Part shown: positions 5,969 through 11,258 of the stretch, piece by piece
How the letters are laid out: every line of letters starts with the position of its first letter
Numbering within the stretch: position 1 is the stretch's first letter
Source: Amoebophrya sp. AT5.2
Taxonomy: Eukaryota; Sar; Dinophyceae; Syndiniales; Amoebophryaceae
Length of the DNA stretch: 11,258 nt
Direction of reading: 5' to 3'
Assembly (NCBI GenBank): GCA_005223375.1
Contig: RXOD01006105.1
Coordinates: 1 to 11,258, forward strand
Position numbers and translations under genes: made by a program
Notes under the pieces: generated by a model
What the model was told of the DNA's origin: nothing
What the model saw: only the letters and a program-made list of their open reading frames with translations
The model's database searches: none

Positions 5969-7192
5969 TCAGTAGTAACCGGCCAGGCCTCCAAATTCCT
6001 GGCCATACCCGGCGCCTCCATATCCCTGGCTGTCCCCGCCTCCATATCCCTGGCTGTACCCGCCTCCATACCCATACGCGTCCTCCTGCCGCCCGCCGCC
6101 GCCGTCGCCCTCGCCACCGCTCCCGCTGAACGCAAACACCGCACCCGCGATTCCCACCAGCAGCGCCACCACGACGCCGGCGATTATCATCATCTGCGTC
6201 GAGGTCGACGAGGAGGCGGACGTGGCGGAGTCGGAGCCGGCAGTCGTGTTCGTCGTCGTCGTTGTTGGTCCCGTCGTTGTACTTGCGACCGTGGTCGTTG
6301 TGGTGGTTGTAGTTGGTGCCACCATGCAGCAATCTTCTTTGCTGCAAGTACTCCCGCATATTGGACTGTTGCTCGGCGACTGCACGAACCGGATGTCGCA
6401 ATTTACAACCGGATTCAGCACCTCGCCCGGGTCGCAAGTGATGGTCACGCCTTGCGACTCGTTCGCGATGCTGCACGTAGTAGAAATTACCGTACCTGAG
6501 CAGGACACCCCCTGCTGGTACAACGTAGTAGCTTTTTTCCGTGAAGCACTGGCGAGGTCGAGGCTGTTGCCGATGGGCGGCGCGCTCGTGGACAGCGTGC
6601 TGTTGTTCGTGGTCTGTGACTCTGTCGCCATCGCCGTGTGCTCATCCGACGCATGATGATCATCATCAGCGGCAATTCCGATTGCGGGGGCGGGTCGATG
6701 TTGTTGTGTAAGAACTTCTTCTTCTGCAGCGTCCGAATCTTGGTTGGTGTTGGTGTCAAAACGTAAACTTCGCGCCGCCTGCGTTGAAGATGAAGACGAA
6801 AACGAAGGAGACGGGCTGTGCAAGCCGGCGCGCACATCTTCAGTTGTTTCGCGCGATGATGCGCGAGCCGGGTCGGTGGAGCTGGAGCTGCGGCGCAACA
6901 TCTGCGAATCTTCATGTGCACCTGAAGTGGCATCGACTTCCGCGTCTGCCCGAAAGGAATGGACCGAGCGGCGCCGCGTTTGTATTTTTCCACTGCTTCT
7001 GTTAACCACAGTGTCCTCGGGCGTCTCCGCGCTGTCGTCGCGCGCTCCATCGTGTTCGACAAATTGGACGACGTTGTTCGAGTTCGCCTTGGTTGAGGCT
7101 GTAGCATCAACACCACGATCACGCTGGTAACACCACCCGGGGGCGACCACGCCGAACAAGCGCAGGATCCGCAACCAGTGTTGAGAGGCCAT
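5969..7192 (-). CDS. Gene B: type I membrane protein, tandem paralogue of gene A
   Basis: This gene encodes 407 residues. The first 28 residues equal those of gene A and similarity continues to about residue 174, with in-frame indels including about 21 extra residues near 68-88 that hold a basic RRRS motif. The outer ectodomain (about 175-228) no longer aligns. Eight cysteines return at 231, 240, 253, 265, 279, 283, 288 and 289, with CDPGEVLNP and CCMVAP as in gene A. A Thr-rich stalk (294-317) and a helix (334-355, MMIIAGVVVALLVGIAG) follow. The tail is longer than in A, rich in Gly, Tyr and Gln with SQGYGGG repeats, and ends in YY. NST, NES and NTT are potential N-glycosylation sites. Same orientation as gene A, with its own copy of the upstream blocks, so likely transcribed independently. 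The function is unknown; a surface or secretory role is inferred. Confidence 0.85.
   Translation of the reverse strand: MASQHWLRILRLFGVVAPGWCYQRDRGVDATASTKANSNNVVQFVEHDGARDDSAETPEDTVVNRSSGKIQTRRRSVHSFRADAEVDATSGAHEDSQMLRRSSSSTDPARASSRETTEDVRAGLHSPSPSFSSSSSTQAARSLRFDTNTNQDSDAAEEEVLTQQHRPAPAIGIAADDDHHASDEHTAMATESQTTNNSTLSTSAPPIGNSLDLASASRKKATTLYQQGVSCSGTVISTTCSIANESQGVTITCDPGEVLNPVVNCDIRFVQSPSNSPICGSTCSKEDCCMVAPTTTTTTTTVASTTTGPTTTTTNTTAGSDSATSASSSTSTQMMIIAGVVVALLVGIAGAVFAFSGSGGEGDGGGGRQEDAYGYGGGYSQGYGGGDSQGYGGAGYGQEFGGLAGYY
6015..6062 (-). repeat. 24-bp tandem repeat coding for SQGYGGG tail units
   Basis: Two 24-bp units (6015-6038 and 6039-6062) differ at one base, and a third partial unit follows from 6063. 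On the minus strand each encodes eight residues of the type SQGYGGG plus Tyr or Asp. Being a multiple of three, the unit can expand without breaking the frame. It lies in the cytoplasmic tail of gene B and is absent from gene A. Confidence 0.85.
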
Positions 7193-7385
7193 TGTCTTCT
7201 TAGATGAAGATCTATAAGTAGACGGGGGGGTCTATAAGACCGACAGGGACAGCACCTATCTACCTTCAAGGTTCTAAGAGTAACTGAAGTACTACACGTA
7301 CACTTGCGTTGGTCGTGCGTTGTCACGATCGCGTTGTCCGTTGTCATCGGGTCGCGCTGTGTCGGTTGTCAGCGTCCCTACGGGT
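7193..7385 (-). promoter_or_regulatory. Gene B proximal upstream region (5' UTR/promoter)
   Basis: Counterpart of 5038-5230. It keeps the seven-G run, the ggtctataagacc palindrome (7229-7241) and the word series out to gtcggttgtcagcgtccct. Small indels between the copies lie around 7242-7290. Retention of the palindrome at nearly the same distance from both start codons suggests a transcription or 5' UTR element, though recent common origin alone could explain it. Confidence 0.5.
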
Positions 7386-7437
7386 TCCCGCGTTGGGTCG
7401 GCGCAGCCTACGGGTTCCCGTTCATCCGTGCGCGCAG
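7377..7437 (+). repeat. Imperfect tandem repeat upstream of gene B
   Basis: Two units of 30 and 31 bases (7377-7406 and 7407-7437) share cctacgggttcccg at the start and gcgcag at the end. Gene A has only a degraded single unit at the matching place (about 5220-5262). This is one source of the length difference between the two upstream spacers. Confidence 0.6.
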
Positions 7438-7728
7438 CCTACAGGAGCCTGCGGCGAACCCTGCCGAAACTCTTCCGGAAACCCATCGCAACGGCGCCGC
7501 GCTCTGTTCGCGACCTTTCCGATGAACAAGTCCCTCCCTGCTCTAACTACTTAGTACACTGACTGCTCCGCGGCCGCCACGTCGTTCGCGCTCTTGCTGG
7601 TTCGCCAAAACGGTACAGGTCGTACAAGCGTCACGCCTCCCTCGCCTCTGTGAAGAACGAAGTCCACCGAGTGTCGAGAACGAATGAATCCTCAAAACGC
7701 GATCGCTCGGGTCCTCATTTTGTCGATG
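7438..7728. other. Diverged spacer upstream of gene B
   Basis: This stretch lies between the proximal and distal conserved blocks and is longer than its gene A counterpart. No gene, tRNA or clear regulatory site was recognised. Short islands shared with the gene A spacer show that insertions or deletions shaped it. Confidence 0.4.
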
Positions 7729-8120
7729 TATAACTCGGCACCCGAAATAGCTCTACTATCGAAGCGAGCGAAGAGCGCGTCGCTCAACCGATTCAATAAG
7801 GCCGCACTCTGCTCTCCCTGACGACCTGCTCACTCTCATTCGTACTGCAGCTTCATTCTGCTTCATCTCGATCTCGCCCGCCGCTAATAGAGGCGCTATC
7901 CATGTATCGACATTGCCCCGCGGGTCGGCGGTACCGGCATTGCCCCTGGTGTGGGACTCAAATGATACGATCTCGGATCGGCAGCGTCCGGGACGGCCAA
8001 AATTTCGCTCCATAGTAAAGCATGCCGATGCCACGCATCCTTTCATACTGAAGCAGTCTCCAAAATCTGTTCATCTCAATGGATTACCCCATTTCCGTGC
8101 GTTTTTCGTACTTCAAAACT
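7729..8120 (-). promoter_or_regulatory. Distal conserved upstream block, gene B copy
   Basis: Counterpart of 5378-5786, ending at the shared word gtacttcaaaact. A 96-codon minus-strand frame crosses it, but in copy A the corresponding frame is shorter and the changes alter residues, so I do not call a gene. The block lies just beyond the 3' end of the neighbouring gene at 8250, so in both copies it reaches almost to the next gene end. Confidence 0.5.
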
Positions 8121-8227
8121 GTGCCTTTGACGATATAATCGATACAATCCGCTATTCTCCAAAATGTTCGTAATACTATATGAATTTCAATCAATAGCAG
8201 TGCTCTACTTGATCTACTCTCCTCGAA

Positions 8228-8239
8228 GATTGATTCATT
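8228..8239 (-). promoter_or_regulatory. Possible 3' end signal AATGAATCAATC
   Basis: On the minus strand this 12-mer lies 10 bases after the stop codon at 8250-8252. The identical word lies 11 bases after the gene B stop (5946-5957). AATGAA resembles a weak variant of the AATAAA poly(A) signal. Gene A lacks it, so a general signal is unproven. Confidence 0.3.
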
Positions 8240-8249
8240 CCCTTCCTGT

Positions 8250-11200
8250 TCAGAACCGGATTTTCAGCAGCAGCTTCGGCGGGTTCTCTCCCAACAAGTC
8301 GCCCAGGTACGCGGTCAGCGGCAGTTCCACCCCCGAGCCGTCCCCGAACTCCAGCGTGAGGTTCTGCGCGGCCGTCCGCGTCTTCTCCTCGAACAGCAGC
8401 AGCACCTCGTACACGGTGGCGAGGGGACTTATTTCCACCGCCTCGACCACTGTACCCGGGGGAAACAGCGCACTCGCGATCCGCAGGGAAATCCGATGTT
8501 TCCTGCTGTGTTCTCTCCAGGATTCTCGATTCTCCTCAGCATTTGCCTTCAGATTCACCCCCAGCCTCTCCAGGATCCGGTCCTCGCTCGTCTGCAGCGC
8601 CGGCCGCGAGAGGATGCGCACAAACGCGGCGGAGCTCCGCGGCGTCACCCGCAACTCGCGCAGCGTCCTCCCGTCCGTCTCCGGGGAAGCCAGCTGCCGC
8701 CCGTCCAGGAAAAAAAAGTCCAGGCGCGGGGAAACCTTTGGGTTGGATGGTGGAGAACCGCATCTTCAATACATAAGCTTCGTTTATTCTAGTACTAGTT
8801 CTGCTGCTACTATGTATCTATCCCTATCGTACAGATCGGTGTTGAAAATGAAAGCACAGCACCGAGCTCGTCCAGCGCAAACGCAGTCAGTGATAGCCAA
8901 ATTTGCTATACCCCTCTCCCTACGCTGTCCCCCGTCCTTTTTTCGCAGATCCGTCGCACCGTTTCTCGCAAGTCCCCGACTGTAACGTCGTGCGTCACCT
9001 CGAGCGGAAATTTGCGCGTCGACCTTTCTCCCGACGTGCTGCCGGGAACAAGATTCCCACCGGGCGCCGCAGACCTGGTCGTGGGAGAGCCACTTTGCGC
9101 CCACTCGGCTCTTGTCTTTGCCGAACCGCCCGCCTGTTTCGTGGTCACGAATTTGGACGGGGACTCAATAATCCTCTTCACTTGGTCGGGCACGGGCACC
9201 ACCGGGGCCGGAGAAAAGAGTGAACTTCCTGCAAGAATCTTCGCTCCACCTACTTCACGACCCCCCTCCAAGTTGTTCTTGTTCGCTTCCCCACTGAACG
9301 TCACCTGTTTGTTGTTCTGCACCAGCGGAGGTTGCGCACGCAGGGGAGGTTGCGCACTTCTCTGCGTAGTCCTCGTTCCGTGTTCCGCGAGATCGGGGAT
9401 GGGCACCTCGACCGTGATGAAGAACGGAGCACTGGAGTCGGTGAAAAAAATCTGCACCGGATCCGCCTGGAAAACGGTCCCCGCAACCGTCACCTCGGCG
9501 GGACCATGCCTGGAGCCGAAGGGAAGTAGAAGTAGATGAAGTTGGTTCATACGATCGACGAGCCCATTGTTCCATATGATTTCTTTATTCATGAAAGAAG
9601 GGGATTCTGCTGGCGGTGGTTCGTCCCTTATTCGGCTTACTTACTCGAAACACCCATTGCCAGCTCGAAACACCCGTAGCCAACAAGTACCCTTCGCCCC
9701 CCGCTCCCGCGAGCAGTAGTTCTGGAAACGTGTCTACCGGAACGTAGCTCCCCACCGTTCGGCTCTCCTCCCACACCGCGCCGCCGCTCGATGACGAGAA
9801 CACTTCGAACTGCCTGCCCAAAAACCGGTCCCGGTACACGTAGAACAGGCCCTCCCGGAGGTCCGCCACCGTCGTGTCCGAAAACACCGCCATTTTCGGG
9901 TGCTGGTACGACCCCTCTTGTTGCCCAGGTTTTTTCCGCCTGCTAGCCGGGCTCTGGCTCTCCCCCCATGAAGATGTACTTCCACCCTCCATCACGTCCC
10001 GAAACGGCACGTAGATGATTTTTCGCGTCTTCGAGAGCGGTTCGATGGAAAGCAGGTACCTGCGCGCGAGCTCGTCCCTCTCCTCCGGAGACACGCTGAA
10101 GTCCACCTTCGAAACAACTGCCGCGCCGCCGCTGCGACTCGGACTTCCGCAAGGAGGCGGAACAGATACAGAGGAGAGTACGGCTGTCGTAGGGAGGGCT
10201 GCTGCTGCACCCCCAGCAGCACGCACACCTCCTCCCTGGGACCTTGACGTTGACGTTGACGACGGCGGGAACCAGAAGCAGGCGTCCGCGAAGAGCTCCG
10301 TATACAAAGCCTTCGTCCGCTCCTCCTGCTGCGCGCGGGTGGGTGCGACTTTTTGCTCTACTAATTGCGCAGAAGATCTTCCGACGGCCCGCGCTCTGTG
10401 GATCTCGGCGATGCTGCTTTGCTCGACCGGCGGCTGCGGCACAACCTCTGCCTTCAAGTTCGACCCATCTCCAGCTCCAAACAAGTGTTTCCGCAGTCTC
10501 TTCTTCCGCAGGCGCAAGTCTTCGCCGCCGAAGAGCCTGCGCTCCGGGCCGCCGTCCGGCAGGATGAAGCTCGACCGCCCGGACGTGCGCACGCTACTCA
10601 TGCCCCGCGCCGTCGACGGGTGCGAAGAATTGTTGTGCATGGACGCGGACGAAGAGCTGCTGCTGGATATATTAGCCCCCGAATGAAATCTTCCCCCTCC
10701 TCCCGACGTGAGCGTCCGCACCCTCTCCAGCGCTGCCATCTGCGCCTCGATCAGGGCCCGCATGGCGTCTCGCAGGTCCTCCCGTTTTTCCTGCACCTCA
10801 CGCTCCTCCGCCACTTCCGCCCTCAAGTTCGCCAGCTCCTCGAGCTCCAGTAGCTCCTGCTCTTTTGATCCGAGCACCTCCCGCATCCGCCTTATTTCAG
10901 CGTCCACGGACAGCGGTTCTTGATCGGTTCCATCTGCCAAAGGAGGTGTTGGCGGCGCGGACTCCTCCGCCAGGTCGCCCAGCCGCACTTTGATCTGAAT
11001 CAACAGCTCGTCCACGGTGAGCCGGTCGGGGTCCTTCGCGAGCAGCGCTTCCTTCAGGGCCGTCAGGTCGAGGGGGAGGCTGTTTTTCAAAGTCTCCTTC
11101 AGCTCCCCCTTGCGCGAGGGCGGGCCGGAAATGGCAGACTGCTTCTTCTTGGTGAAGATGAGGTCGCCGTCGACGTCCGCGTTCTTTGTCTTTGGGGGCG

Positions 11201-11258
11201 GCGGAAGGGACCGCACGCTCCTGCTGTCCTCGGCTTGCGCTTGTTGGTCGCCGTCGCC
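8250..11258 (-). CDS. Coiled-coil protein with three ubiquitin-like domains, 5'-partial
   Basis: The frame is open to the window edge at 11258, so the start lies outside. My model joins exon 1 (11258-9645), exon 2 (9493-8924) and exon 3 (8735-8250), giving 889 residues. Exon 1 has a coiled coil at about residues 117-184, a Ser run, a basic RLRKKRLRKH that may be a nuclear signal, and a beta-grasp with an inserted loop at about 412-517 (TTVADLREGLFYVYRDR). The second beta-grasp spans the exon 2/3 junction (about 696-770). Its first half has VTVGDLRETVRRICEKR and its second half DGRTLREL, matching ubiquitin around DGRTLSDY. The third (about 809-889) has ATVYEVLLLFEEKTR and ends the protein at KIRF. 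No terminal diglycine exists, so it is not a conjugated modifier; ubiquitin-like domains of this kind usually mediate protein contacts. The exon 1/2 junction is uncertain. The exact function is unknown. Confidence 0.75.
8736..8923 (-). other. Intron 2 of the ubiquitin-like-domain gene
   Basis: A 188-base intron runs from donor AGC/GTAGGG to acceptor CCCAAAG/GTTTCC, phase 0 on both sides. It removes the in-frame TAG that follows exon 2. Splicing here rebuilds one complete ubiquitin-like fold from the two half-domains, the strongest support for it. An alternative donor (GGG/GTATAG) 12 bases downstream also keeps phase and would add four residues. Confidence 0.7.
9494..9644 (-). other. Intron 1 of the ubiquitin-like-domain gene, acceptor uncertain
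   Basis: The donor CGA/GTAAGT at 9644 is a textbook match and in phase 0. The acceptor with the best pyrimidine tract (CTCCAG at 9510) would need phase 2 and break the frame. The first downstream AG that keeps phase is GCCGAG/GTGACG, with exon 2 starting at 9493, joining WVFR to VTVAG. A shifted donor (GTAAGC, phase 1) with acceptor ATAAAG is another possibility. An intron is needed because the frame ends at 9585 and resumes in another. Confidence 0.5.
9644..9675 (-). repeat. 20-bp local duplication ending at a splice donor
   Basis: The word ctcgaaacaccc occurs at 9644-9655 and 9664-9675, a period of 20. On the minus strand the second copy encountered runs directly into the GTAAGT donor, and the first is followed by ctggc. 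A 20-base duplication is not a multiple of three, so it would have changed the phase of the donor. Confidence 0.6.

Noticed and set aside
5488..8046. Similar minus-strand frames in the two distal upstream blocks (5488-5691 and 7756-8046), sharing NFGRPGRCRSEIVSF
   Set aside because: The differences I checked in the shared part change amino acids, both ends diverge by frameshift, and no upstream or downstream coding continuity is seen. Noncoding duplication explains them better.
8536..8776. Short frames on both strands over the start of exon 3
   Set aside because: They lie in other frames than the ubiquitin-like domain, whose match to ubiquitin fixes the true frame.
9012..10853. Several plus-strand frames of 100-220 codons opposite the ubiquitin-like gene
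   Set aside because: They are shadows of the GC-rich coding strand: Arg/Ser/Pro-rich and with no recognisable domains.
1..11258. CRISPR array, bacterial operon or prophage
   Set aside because: No regularly spaced identical repeats, no ribosome binding sites and no phage genes; introns and protein style point to a eukaryote.

Overview
The window looks like nuclear DNA of a protist. Long reading frames are interrupted by spliceosomal-type introns (GT...AG), the proteins carry Ser-, Thr-, Gly- and Gln-rich low-complexity tracts, no Shine-Dalgarno sites or bacterial operon structure are visible, and all confident genes lie on the minus strand. Co-oriented genes, moderately high GC and many short local duplications would fit an alveolate such as a dinoflagellate or a syndinian relative. 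That is inference from style only; no marker gene fixes the taxon.

Layout from left to right. Positions 1-2931 hold no gene I can support: small degenerate repeats, a 61-bp repeat present twice, a 13-A run and a microsatellite. Positions 2932-3834 are a patchwork of weak minus-strand coding-like fragments, a nearly perfect 92-bp foldback with a 3-nt loop, twin small hairpins, and a 27-bp copy of part of the neighbouring gene. Positions 3835-5037 (gene A) and 5969-7192 (gene B) are tandem paralogues for type I single-pass membrane proteins of 400 and 407 residues. Each has a signal peptide, a long polar ectodomain, a membrane-proximal eight-cysteine module, a Thr-rich stalk, one transmembrane helix and a short Gly-rich tail ending in FF or YY. 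Their upstream DNA is duplicated too, in a proximal block (5038-5230 and 7193-7385) and a distal block of about 400 bp (5378-5786 and 7729-8120). Positions 8250-11258 hold the 3' part of a third minus-strand gene with at least three exons. It encodes a coiled-coil protein with three ubiquitin-like (beta-grasp) domains; its 5' end lies outside the window.

The most interesting signal is the tandem pair. Signal peptide, N-terminal third and upstream DNA are nearly unchanged (109 bp fully identical around the start codon), while the outer ectodomain has diverged almost beyond alignment and the cysteine scaffold near the membrane is kept. This pattern is seen in variable surface-protein families. 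The multi-ubiquitin-like protein is the second notable item. Nothing in the sequence shows that it works together with the membrane proteins.
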